Assembly (NCBI RefSeq): GCF_013373865.1
Contig: NC_050472.1
Location: 20,706,636 to 20,770,635 of the forward strand
Reading direction: 5' to 3'
Source: Monomorium pharaonis
Taxonomy: Eukaryota > Arthropoda > Insecta > Hymenoptera > Formicidae
DNA: 64,000 bases
The notes under the pieces were generated by a model that did not search any database, had not been told where the DNA came from, and saw only the letters and a program-made list of their open reading frames with translations. The number at the start of each line of letters is the position of its first letter. Within the stretch, counting starts at the first letter, position 1. Shown here piece after piece: positions 12,071 to 24,790 of the stretch. The position numbers and the translations under genes were made by a program.

Positions 12071-15000
12071 CGCCCAGCATACAGCGCGTCACACTATTCT
12101 CCTCTCTCCTTTCACGATCACTGCAATCGGAAACTGCCAGACTGACAGCGACCGCCGGTCTCTTTCCGGCTAAATTAAATCGATGACTGCACGCAAGCGT
12201 CATCAGTTCAACCGCATTAATTATATGCCTAAGGAACTAAGAAGTGAATTTTTTTTTTTTTTTTTTTTCGTAAACATGTAAGATCAGAAAAATAGAAATA
12301 TAGAAATCATAAGATTACAATAGTGTTGATTTTACGTAAAATATTTGAAATATGCACCAATACGTTATGTGTGTACGTGAAATGTTTGTACTTTTATATT
12401 AAAATATGAGATGAGAAAATATGAGAAAGAAATTATGCGCAAAAATGTAAGATAATAACATTTTAATATAATTCTTCACAAAGATATATGTGATTAAATC
12501 TTTTTCACGCGATATAAATAAAACTGTCTGAAGAATTTGAGTCCTTTTCGTTTTTTAAATTACATTCAGATATTGTTAGCTTTAATTACATTTATTTATC
12601 TATTACAATAAAAGATTACAGAAACAATTGCACCGTTGTGGCATTTAATTTTAGCTGCAATATCGTGCGAAATGTTAAAGTTGAAATTTTTAACGACAAA
12701 ATAAGTAACGTCAGTCGAATACGATATCGGAGAGATAATTCAATAATTTATCTTACGATGAGTGATGCAACAATGGAACGCCGAGCTCCAAAGTGCAAAA
12801 GTAACATCCGTGCTTGAGGCGGCTAAATGTAGTTTGATTCTGCACTTTGAAACACGCTTCGATAAACTGCAATCGCACAGGTATGATTACATATCGCGAG
12901 CATTGCCGCGTTCTGTGCCATTAATGCAAACTGATGTCTGCTTTCCGACAAAATTGCGCGATAAACAACGGATTATCGTTTGTACGAGACTGACTTGCTG
13001 GGGGGGCCCCTCTCCTTCATTTCCTTCTCGGTATCAAAACGAGAATCGACATTAGATAATTGCGAATTTCGAAGTACAATTTTACAAACCTAAAATAATG
13101 TCAATTTATTTCCCTAGCAATAGAAAATCAGTAGCACAAAAATATTTTCTTTTCAAGAAACAAATTAAACGAAATTAAACAGCTCGAGGATACGATGTAG
13201 AATAATTTCGGCAATCTCGAGAAAAAAAAGAGGGATCTTTTCGGCATACCTCCCGGCGGACGAACTCTGTATGAAAATCCTGATCGTGATTCCGAGAGCA
13301 GGGGCCTCGTGCCCATTGTCACGGATGCACACGCACAAGCGTACGCGCGCGTTACGGCGCTTCGTGTGCGTAAAGGTCCGTCGTGTAACTCGGCGGGCTA
13401 ATGATGATGACACTCTTATTTCTCTGGGAGGACGCGGGTCATTTTTCAAAGGGCAGCAAGGGGGAAAGAGGTAGGTACGGGGGAGAGAGCTCCTGAACGA
13501 GAAGGGAGGCGAAACGAGAAGCTGGAGAGCGAAGGAAGGGGGAGAGCTGCAGAAGAAGAAGAAGAGGACGAGGAGGAGAAGACGATGACGACGACAACGA
13601 CGAGGTTCCCTCCGCGCGCTAGCGCAGAAGCTAATGTCCGGAACGACTCCTAAACCATTAGACGAAGAGAAAGGAGAGAAAAAGACGACGCTGACCGGTG
13701 CGCGGATGAGGTACCTCTCTTTCTCTCCGCTCTGCTCTCCCTCTCCTCTTTCCTCGGCTTCATCCGGCCGAGCTACTTTTCTCCGAGCAGCTTTCGCTCT
13801 CGGGGAGGGGGGGGGGGGAGGGGGAGACAGAGAGCGGACAAAGAGACAGCTTAATCGCGGAGAAGATAACGATATCGTTACGCCTCTCGTGTGTCAAAGC
13901 CCTGTGAATTATTGGGGGTAAAACAAAATTTCGGAGGTCAACAAAGGCGCGCGGTTACATCTTTACTCTTCGACGTTTTCCAATTCACCTGATCGCTTAG
14001 GTTTCTGGCCGAAGCCAAGTTGAGGCTATCGTAAATTCTAGGGTTTCGTAGACACAAAATGTTCGCACTGTATTATGTGATAAGAATAAAAATTAAAGAT
14101 ATCTAGAGGAAAAAAAAAGAGAATTTGTACATAACGATTGTAAATGATGCCGCATTCTTTTTTGTTTGTAAGAACAAATTCTTTAAGTAAAATTTGTATT
14201 CTAGGTATTCTACGAAATTACAACCGTGGCTGAAACTCGCGTTATCAGATATAACTTTAGGTATAACATTTCGAAGTAATTCGCACAATTTATGTTTTAA
14301 CGAACACCTTAATTTTTTAAAATATATAGATTTATTCTATAGTATTCTTTGCGGTCTATGCATAAATTTTATTCTATTTCACATACCTAATCTATATCTT
14401 GATTAACGATAAAGACAGGGTAAATATGTAGCATGTATTGGAACAGCCTTGTGATTCAACGATCAATAGCATCGTTGATAATGGGAGGGGACCTCTTTTC
14501 ACCGGCGGCGAGAGTTTAAGTAACCGTCCACCGATTAATTATTCTCCATACGTCCGCGTTTAATTCGGTTCCCCCTCACGAAGAGGGGCCGGATCACGAA
14601 CGGTTTCGTAAACATTGTCAATTATTTAAATAACTACCGTACTACCTCTTTCCGCCTAATTCGTCACGTCTCTCCGCGCGCCTTACGTTAGCAACGTGAA
14701 ACCTCACAATGGAACGAGAGATCGAAGAAACCACCAGGAGTCTGTCAGAATCGAAGCGACCTCGTACCGATCCACGGATCACGTGTAAGCTAGCCACCTG
14801 TATTTAAACGTCAAATTACATACTGTACAATGAATAATAAAGAAATATTGTTTCGGCAGAAAATGAATGCAATCATAAACAACGCAATGTGCCGGACGGC
14901 ATTTCCCTGTCGAGCGGCGGACACCTTACCTTCGGCGAGACATGAAAAAAGGAATATCGAAATAACTAACCGCGCGATAACTATCGTCGTGGCACCTGTC

Positions 15001-16784
15001 CCATTGTTGGCAATTCCACGCGAGATAATGTGCCGCGACGGCTACGCGAATAACTATGCGACGGACGGACGGTGCTGGCGTTGCTCCTAAGCGGCACGAA
15101 AGTCGCGTCGCGTCACCGCAGCTGCAGCAGCATCGGCTCGCTCTGCTACGCTTATAGGCGTAATAAATCTCCATTAGCCGTCGAAATTCGGCGTATGTGC
15201 ATTTTGCCCAATTACTATGCTCGTGCTGGCGCCCTTTTTCAGTAAACTGGACACGGACGGTCACCGGCGGTCTGATAATTAAATCGTCCGACCGACGTGC
15301 AGGAGCAAAGAACGAGGTCCCCGAGTTAATTCATTCAGCGCGTCCCAGTTTCTCGACAATTAACCGAAAAATGGTGCCAGAAATTTGAGGCACTGAGATT
15401 TTATTTACGCAGAATACTTCGATGCTGCTCAATCTATGAATTTGAAACAAAATTGCCCTATCCTATGTTTTCTCAACAATTTAATTATTAATTTTAGTAT
15501 TAACAATTTAAGAATTGTTTAATATGCATTTTTTTTTCAAGTTACGTCTAGACGTCTAGTCTGTGTGAGCGATGAAAATGTAATTGTTAAATAATTAAGG
15601 ATTTTTATTTTAAATTTCAGGCATTCAGGCAACTTGAAAAGTCACAAGACAATGTCCCTTGTCAAATAATCGCAAACAGATCGCAATTCACCGAATAGAA
15701 TTTAGGAGGTGAAACAAGAACGAAGAACAATCGTAATCCGTGTGTTAAACTCATCTTTAATCTCTTGATTTTTTTTCCTAACACAAGACTATAATGCCAG
15801 AGAAGATATCCTCTCACTTTCGCCTTGCCCCCCTTAGCTCTAAGACGAAAGCGCACGAAACGCAGAGACAAGATAGATGTGCGTCACTTCCGGCCGCGAC
15901 AGAGGGTGGCGTCTGCACGACGGTCGCCTCTGACAGTCACCCTTTTGCGGCCGCCGTGGAGGGGTCGCGTCGCGCTTTGCAGAATATAATTACTGCCTAT
16001 GTCGGTGGTATATCTTGGGTTGTGTACGCACGCACAAATGCACGGCTCGGCGCGAAATTTACTGCGAGCGCTGATAAACTGCACCGCGCGGTGGAATGAT
16101 ATCAAAGAAAAGTGATTAGCGAATAGAGCTGCCTCATAATTTTTCTGCGAGCTTCGTAATTATAGCCACGAATGCTTTTGCCACTGACGCAATCGCTAAT
16201 TATCACCAATGTCATTATTAATAAAAAATTGTATTAATAATAACTTAATAACTAGATCGTTTTTTCCTTTGCTGTTGAACAACACAACTCATATAAAAGT
16301 TAATGATTGTATTTTTTTTCCTAGTCCGCACATTAATAAATTTTCCGATTGTCTATCTGGCTATTTTGTTATTGTTGTTGTTAGGTTCCCTTTTAACCTG
16401 CGGCGAAATGCGAGTAGATGCAATAACGGTGTGCCCGACGATTAGAATTCGTCGTTACCATTTTTTTTTTGTCACGCTGAGTACGCATAAAAATGCATGT
16501 ATGATACGAACGCACGGGAGAGAACGTTTCGCACGAGATTTGCATATGACCCCTCGGTTTATAAAGTCGAGTTAAGCCTGCCCGAGACGTTGATACATTA
16601 AATCGAGGTAACGACTGACGATCCAACGGCGGGGGTGTGGTTCCCGTAATTGCGCTCCGTATTCCTAATTAAACCGCAAAAAAAAGGACGAGGGCGTGGT
16701 GCACGTGGGCGTAGCCCCGCATTATTCGAGGGGCAAAAGTCTCGTCGTGCCGCCGCCGGGAGGCAATGGCCACCAAGGAAAGCC

Positions 16785-16819
16785 CGATCGAGATCGCGAT
16801 CGCGATCGCGATCGGGATC
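16785..16819. repeat. CGATCG palindromic tandem repeat
   Basis: GATCGAGATCGCGATCGCGA and continuation: six-base units that are each self-complementary, so the tract can form cruciform structures. Confidence 0.8.
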
Positions 16820-19800
16820 TGCGTTTCACATAACAAGGGAAGTCACTCACCTGCCAGCGGCATGACTAAAAGCACCTTTTATACACCGATAATTTGTTGA
16901 AGGTGTTACTTCGAAAAATAATAGCCGACAAAAGAAGCACATATCGAAGTAATTTGTTTTAATAAAAATTTCATAATTTAAAGCGCGTAATTCTAAAAAT
17001 ACTACGAGTTAAAAAAAGTCCACTGATCGAAAAATGCTGCGCAAATCAAACCAACAAAAAGTCACACGGGTGCGAAATTATATATTCAAAGACTTACTCG
17101 TATTTATTTAAAGATTTACACTTTCGTTCTCTTCGTTTCTCGTTGCAATTTCAGTTATGTCGTTCTACCGGGTCAACTGTCTCGCATCGTCATTATCTCT
17201 AGGTGTGCTAAAACATCAAAACTGTACGTTCACAACGAAGGGGATTATCGATTCTAATTCGTAGGGAAACCGAGCGAGGGCGAATCGCGAGGCGAGCGAT
17301 ATATCGCGAGTCAACGTCACCGCCGGGGTCGCGGCTGCTCGATTATCCGGAGCCGCTCCGCTGCACCGCGAAAAGATTTTCTCGGTAACGACCGGAGAGC
17401 CCGCCGCGGGCCCCGTGGCGATCGCCCTGGGGTTGGGAACCCGCCCAGAGCGCGCACGCGATATCCGACTACCGGTCGTTTCAGCGACACTGCTCTCGCC
17501 CGGGGGACGCCGCCACGGGGATTCTGGACGAACGGTGAAAGTATTAAGCGTCCTTTGTGCGAGGAATGACATGGTCGGTGTCACGGTGGGTAGCGGCCGC
17601 GCCGCTCTGCTCTGCAATTGCGAAGAGCAATTTGTACCCGTTTGTAGATTGAGCATTTCTTTTTTTCTGTCTCTTTCGTCTACACGCATTTTTTAACGAG
17701 CCCAGCCGACGCATACCGCAGGAGTACACGGTTATATAACCGAAACGCCACGCGAGCTGCGTTTCAAATAATCCCCAAGCGGACTTCGAGTGCAATTCCC
17801 AAGGAGCAGGAGAAGCAAAAGAGAGAGAGAGCACGTTTATCGTTCATCTCTGTGCGCGTTAAAATCATATTGATAAAAATGGGAGATTGTCCGTGCACAT
17901 CGACCATGAATCCTCGATAGCCGATCCGCGCGACTCATCGCGAGAAAACGCGCGGTTTATCCTTCGGAGATGCACCGTCACCTGTTGCACACGCGGTGTC
18001 CATGTCTTGTACGTCTTTTTAAAGTGTGATCGATAGCGAAACGGACGCGTTTTAACATAAATTAATTAATTATGCATCGCGACCAATGGCTACGTCTAAT
18101 TGCAGTCCCGCGCGTCTCTCACACGGTAAAAAAAACACGATCACGAAATCTTCCATTATCAGAACGACATACTATACGCGTTCATGGGCATTCGTTGCAT
18201 AATGCGATTTTTAAATAGCGCGCTTGTTACAAATCTGAATATCGTTAGGTCGGAAATATGGAACATAAGCACGAGTAACGCGCGCTGCTGCGAGCTCGGT
18301 AAATCGACTTAATCGTCGCGCTCCTATCCGTGCAAACATCACGAGCGTGACTCGGCCGAAGGTGGCAAAGTCGTGATTCCTCTGATTTACATAATTACAT
18401 AGCGCAGGTGTTATATGCACATGATATTACGTGCGATTTTCTAAATCTCCGCCGATACGCACTTGCATTGACTGAAATAAACAACAAAGACTGAATCTCT
18501 AGACTTAGAGAAATCGTCCGCGCAAAAACGATTGTTTTTTTTTCTCCCATCGAAATTGTATCTTTTTTTTCCACAGTATTTGGATTTCTTAATTTTTATA
18601 TTTTTATTGGTATGTAATAACTCTCTTCTCTTAGAATCTCCTTGACAGCTCTTGCCATTAAAAAAATTACTTCTGTGCAATTAATCGCAATTACAATGAT
18701 CGATTATCGTATCGAAAAGAATAAGAACGAGAGAAAGGAAAAAAGACGATTAACTTCCATGTCGAATTAGTGAAACGGCAAAATACTTCCTTTTAAAATT
18801 AATCACGCTTCCGTTGCCTGCGGCCAAGAAATTAAGAAAGGCCCTGAGACACGCTAGTGGCATTAAAAGCATTATCGAGATTACCTTCGAAAGAATAAAC
18901 GTTCCGACTTTTTTCTAATATGCATGAAACAAATTAAAGATGCAAACCAAATGTAATTCAATCGCGTCGCGATTTAATTTTAAAATCAAATGCATTCTTT
19001 TTTTATCAATTTCATATTAATCCACTTAATGTGTTGTGAACTAACGAGATCTTATGCTTCATGTACTGCGTAATGAAGCCTTCCTCAGCAGAATATAATC
19101 CATAATTAGCAACTTGTTCGAGCAAGCTCGATTCAATAAAGTTAGAAAATGGAAGTTCTTTGAAAAGGGAAATAAAAGATCTTTCTAGACAAAAAAAAAA
19201 GAGTAAATAAATTGTCATGATAGTTTGCTTCAATTTACTTAAAATTTTGTTATCAATTTCAATTAAAAGACATAACACAAATCTTTTACATCGACCTAAC
19301 ACAATGTTTCCTCTTTTGCGATCTTTGTGCTTTCACTATAACATAAATCGGAAACGGACAATGAAACTGATTGATTATTGATAGACCGGGAGATCGGGTG
19401 CAAATTTTCGGAAGGCGCTTAATGATCCTCGCTGAAACGAGACTTTGATTACAATCTCCAGTTTTAACGGCGCATTACTTTTCGGAGAACGGAGGTGTTT
19501 CTCCTTGGCTTTCTTTTTTTGCGTGTTGCATGAAATGCATTTTACTGCTTTACCGTTCGACAAAAAGGAGAGTCCGAAGGGAGACCGGTAGATGATGGAG
19601 ATGATGAAGAAGCGAACGAAGATGTACTGGCGATGTCTGAGTAAGACATAAACGGTCTTCGTTCCTCGCTTTAAACAAACGCGAATTAGAATGCGCATGT
19701 AAAAGAATGTACAAAACAATTCGACGTAGTCGTGCAATATTTTTCGAGCATTTTGTTCGATATTATTTCAGTTTAATTAAAAGTTATTCTCAGGAGAAAT

Positions 19801-20184
19801 TTGGATAAAATTTAATTCAGTGACTAATTAACTTTTTTCAAAAGAGAAATAGCTGAATTGTATTTTTTAGATCTAGAAAAAGTTTTACATAATTAAGCTT
19901 CATATTTCAAATAAATTTCGTAAACAAATACATTTTAGTTTTCTCGTAAAAGGTTTTACAATATAATTTCGAATATTGGAAGAGAGAATATTGAGACTCA
20001 GCATTTAAAATGATAAGTTCTGAATGTAGGTTTTAATTTCGTGTTACACTTCGAAGTTTTCCCAAGAAGTGAATATTATAGCGCCACACACAGACACTAT
20101 GAGATAAATCGTCGCGATAATTTTCTTCAAGGGCTGACTGCTGAGGTTAAAACCCAAAGGTTACCGACGATAACGTCTCTCATG

Positions 20185-20222
20185 CTGTGTGTGTGTGTGT
20201 GTTTTCTGTGTCTGTGTGTGCA
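20185..20222. repeat. (TG)n microsatellite
   Basis: TG run to 20202, then TTTTCTGTGTCTGTGTGTGC; Z-DNA-prone alternating sequence. Confidence 0.85.
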
Positions 20223-23200
20223 CACAAAAAGGTCATTTTAAGAATATCACGTAGCTCACTATGGTTCAAACTTTTCACGTATCGTACATTATAACATGTT
20301 CAAGATACAGAGCTAAATATGACAAACACATCGTTCTTTCCTCTTATTACAACTATGATTATCGATTACTGCAATTTTCTTTGAAAGATACAAATAAAAA
20401 TAACGAGTATTCTCAATTTTATCTTATTCTCGGGTTTAAAATCTGACAGACTCCAGCACGTGCAAAACGTTCTAAAGTTTCGTCGAATAAGATTGTTGAA
20501 GCTGTTGAAACATAGATCGGACGCGAGTGCCTTCTCTTACATCGAATTGTATTTGTTTATCGTTTTCTTTTTTTTTTACGATCCGGTTACGCAAACGATT
20601 ACGACGACCTCTCCGCGCGTAGCGCTTATCGCGGCAGATAGCCGCGCGTGTAACCATGGTCTTCTCTTACAAATGTTCATACCAAAGAACACAACTTTTT
20701 TTTCACCCGGCACTAAAGGTCGCCACCTTCATAATTTCCTGCAATAAAGATTGTTCCGCTGTTATCGCGACTGTTAATTGGCGTTTCTCACGTCGAAACT
20801 CTAAAAAAAAATCTTTTCTTTACAGAGATACCTTTGATAAACGCTGTCCCTTGTTTCGTTCGTGTTTAATTCGTTCACGAAAAAAAATCAAAATGTAACA
20901 ACCATTTTGAGAGTTCGGATGGAAGACTTGGGTGTCTCCGTTCGAAAAGAAATTCTCAAAATCGAAACCGTCATCGAGCAACGACGACCCTACCGGTGGT
21001 GATATATATTTAAAATGGATAAGTAGGTTGTACTACATTTTTAGTATTTAGAAGTTACGGCGATCGGAGAGCGAGCAAGAAGTGTAATAATGCGGCGACA
21101 ACGTTGACAAAGTCATCGGACCGAATCAGGGCGAGCGACGAGAAAGAAAGCCGAGAGAGAAATGGCTTGGGCGAAGGTAGGCGCGCTCGAGGGGAGAGGG
21201 GCCCACAGATCGTTGCACGCGCCTGTGGCGAACGTGATGATTGGCTCCCGAAAACAGAACAGGTAGACATTAGGCCGCGGCCTCCAGGTGTGCGGAACGC
21301 GCCAGATAAAGCTCGGGGTCTCGATTAACCTTTCGCGCGGGAAGAAAAATGCGGCTGCCAAAATTGCACCTCCTGCGCCGGATGCAAAAAAAGAGAGGGG
21401 AGGGGGGGAGAGGGGAAAAAAACGTCGATACACAGATTATTGCCGCCGTACCGTGACAATATTAGGGACGAAAGATTAAACCGTCACGTGTGAATTTGCG
21501 AGTGCGAAAAATGTACGGGGGCTCGATAATCGTTTTGATCAGTCGGTTTTTACTTTTAACAACGGTAGCGACGAATTAAACATGTAGCGGAACAAAATCT
21601 AATGCGATTCGCCGAAATTAAAAACATTTATTTTCGAAAAAGCTTAATCATACGTAACACGTGACATAATCGCGTGCATACTTTTGATCATAAAACATTA
21701 CTCTCGGTGGCTTTTTAGCTCCGTCCGAGCGCGTATCCCGTGAAAAGGTTCCTTAAAAAGGGTAGCAAGTGATCGAAGTAAAAGAATAAGAAAGGGGAGA
21801 AGAAGTATCGAGAAGCGTCAAGCAACGAAGAATTTCAAGCAGCGGCGCGAACCTTCGGCACGGGGAGAACGGGAAGGATCCATTCACCGTGGGTAATGAG
21901 GTCCTCGCCACCAGGAGGCATGAATGAACTCTGGGAAGAGAGGCAACCGCGAAGAAGAGCCGGGAGCGACACGGATAGACGGACAGATAGATGAAAGGAG
22001 AAAGACAGCGGCGGCGGAGGACGAGGTGGAAGAGAGCGCGGCGGAATGGGGAGAGAAGACAAGAAGACGAATCTCACTCCCCTGCAGGATATTGGAAATA
22101 CTTGAGGGCTGTTGAACACGGGGGCCATTTAAGGGCCACGCCACTATTATAACCGCCTCTGACCAGAAGCGTTTCAAATAAGAGCATTAACCGGAGCTTA
22201 GGTAGCCGACGCGCCTCTCGAGGACGGCGAGCCTGTTGTTTACTGTTCGATGCGCCACATTTTTGCGAACCGGCAGCCGCAGCAGCAGCGCGGTTTCGCA
22301 GCCGGTTGATGGCCGGGTTGTAATTAAAAACTTCCTCTTTACGCGCCGCGTATGGAAACACAAGTAAACACTGATAACCGCGTAACATTTCCATTTACGA
22401 ACGCGCGTGTCTCGTTGTTGCGTATACGAAATTAAAGTGTCGGCCGCAAAAATACAGTAGTATTCTCGCGATTAGCGGCGAAATATTAGACACGCGCGAC
22501 AAAGGAGAGAAGTATAACTCCCTCGGTGCCAGATAGTCTGGCCGTTATTTTTTTGTGTCATTTCTCGACGTCATCGGCAGATCCGCCCTAGCGAACCGTG
22601 GCCAGAAACTCGTGTCTCTCTCTCTCTCTCGCGGCTCGCCAGCCCCCGGTACGTCGCACTTCCTCTTCGCTCTGTCATTCTTCTTCCTCGAGAACTACGG
22701 AGCGGCCACCCCTCGGTGGGGGCACCCACCTTCCGCGAGTCGCGGAGAAGAATCACGCTCTGACAGTCCCTGATTAATACAATCCTTAATGTCATCGTCC
22801 CGTCCCGCGCGGGGGGGAAAGGGGGGAGCGACTTCGGAGTGGGAAGAAAAGACTGCGAGCTCCGCGGAAGTTTCTCGCAGCGAATCAAAATAACGTTCGT
22901 TTCGGTCACGAATGTTTCTTTAATTTTTATATATCCCGATGGTGATTTGTATTTTATACGCAGCCCCTCCCTTAATCGACACGCGTCATTAAAAATTCCC
23001 CCTCGTCGTTTACATTCACGACGATGTAATTTCGTAAAAACTTTGTCTTTAAGTTTTAGTTATTGTCGATTGTTCATAAGAGTTTTTGCATCGTATACAC
23101 AGTGACCGATATGTATCGTGTGTTTTCGTGCAAATATCCCCGATTCATTATATCAGACCTAGCGAATTAATTTCGAACGCACGCTTTTTCATTTATACGT

Positions 23201-24362
23201 CGAGGACATCGAGGACGTCAATGCGCGAGAAGAAAGGATCTCAGTTCTGCACTTCCTACCTCAGTTGAAATGCTGGGGGGGGGGGTCAGCGACTGAATCA
23301 GAGAGACTCGAGACAGCTCGTGTTATCGTTCGTTTTTGACCTTCGTACTGATAATTGTCTGGCCTGTCGACACGGGTGATTCACGGATGACTCTATGCAA
23401 CATTTTATTATGGTCATTCAATATTTTTTCTCAACGGTGAGGTCTTTCTCGGAAAGGATCTTGAAAATAATCAAGCATCTGCTGAGAAATGCAGTTTCAT
23501 TAATTGAAGATATTTAAAATAGAAAAACCGTATAATAGTATACGTTAAAGTTACATAGTTTACACATACAATATTGTTGGCGCAATTTTCTTTCAATTCA
23601 GAATGCGTAAATAAAGTTAATCAAAGAATGCAGTGCTTCATGAGTCTTACAATTACCCAAAGTTTCGTATCCATTATGTTTATACTTAAAAAAAACCGAT
23701 ATTAATTGTAACAATAATCTATTATTCATGATGTATAAATATTAACAAATTGTAAATTGTAAAATTATATTTGCACCTATACATATAAAATAATTTTAGA
23801 AAATAAAATTTTGTGCAGAAAAGCACCAAACAAGATAATTAAACTATCAGGTTAACTGTCGAGTGTATGTCATCTTATGATTTAGGATAATTTGATCTAA
23901 GTGATTTCACGCCATCGCGTGGACACAACGTTGAAGATCGGGAAGCTCTCGTCGCTCGAAGAAATCGCCGTCAGCATCGCTGGTCGGCGAAGTCGGGGGG
24001 GCCCTATCGCATTATGAGGACAGGAGAGAAAGAAAGGGGTGGTTAGTCGAGGGGGTCCATGGCATTAGTATAGCACGCCGGAATAATTGGGTACAGTCTG
24101 GCCGGCTACCGTACGTAACGTCGGCTCCTTTCAAGCGAGAGAGCGCCTCCGCCTCTCATCCTCTCATCCTCTCTCATCCTCGTCCCCGTCCTTCCATTCT
24201 CCCCATTCTCGAACAGCCCCGGACTTGCCTCCGCGCCGGCAAAAAGACCAGCTCGATGCAGGGAAAAAGAGACCAGAAGAAGGCGACTACCGGGCGAAGT
24301 GTAGACGAGGATGCGGGAAGGACGGCTACGGGTGAGGGGGAGGAAGGGCAGAAAGAGGAGGT

Positions 24363-24395
24363 AGAAAGGAGAGAAAGAGAGAGAGAGAGAGAGAG
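24363..24395. repeat. (GA)n microsatellite
   Basis: GA run within a 400-base purine-rich tract (24250-24690). Open frames on both strands here follow from the strand bias. Confidence 0.85.
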
Positions 24396-24752
24396 GCGGC
24401 TCGAGAGAGAAGACGAGGGAGACATGGATCTGAAAGAAAAGAGGAGCACGCGCACACTGGTGGAAACAGGGGCAGGAGATCAGGGGCGCTGTTGGTATCA
24501 AAGCCCGCTGTCGGTGACCGAGGAGAAGGAAGAAGGAAGAAGCTGTGAAAGAAGAACGCCGAGGAACGATCTCGCGGTGAGGAAGAGAAGCGGGCGACGG
24601 GACTCTGAACAAGAACAACGCGACGGGCAACAAGGAACAAAAGCAACGAGATGGCCGCGCAAAACAACTGGCTGGGTCCGAGAAGGGGATGAGGAGTCAT
24701 AACTGTCTCGGTGCCCAGTGGCGCGGATGTCCTGTAAATAGGAGGCGAACCA

Positions 24753-24790
24753 CCCCGCCCCCGCCCTGACCCCCCTACCCCCCCTTTCCC
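24753..24790 (-). other. Putative G-quadruplex (G-runs on minus strand)
   Basis: On the minus strand: G-runs of 7, 6, 3, 5 and 4 separated by loops of one to three bases. Meets the usual four-run pattern with short loops. Confidence 0.6.

Larger units (their letters stand above)
10531..14460. other. Non-coding, alternating GC-rich and AT-rich
   Basis: GC-rich at 10.6-12.2 and 13.2-14.0 kb, AT-rich between. A 20-base T-run lies near 12250. The long minus-strand open frame at 10.6-11.2 kb starts at GTG and has no recognisable domain. Confidence 0.5.
14461..21000. other. Non-coding, mixed composition
   Basis: CpG-rich patches near 14.9-15.2, 15.9-16.1 and 17.25-17.6 kb in AT-rich surroundings. 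Open frames overlap on both strands with no family resemblance. Confidence 0.5.

Noticed and set aside
13634..13714. Possible small first exon (MSGTTPKPLDEEKGEKK...) ending near a GT
   Set aside because: The stretch looks protein-like, but the ATG context is weak, the donor is poor (AG|GTACCT), and no partner exon was found.
17216..17689. 157-codon minus-strand open frame in a CpG-rich patch
   Set aside because: Open frames overlap on the other strand, as expected from high GC; no recognisable motif.
22125..22134. CArg-type box CCATTTAAGG
   Set aside because: A few such words are expected by chance in 64 kb and nothing else nearby supports it.
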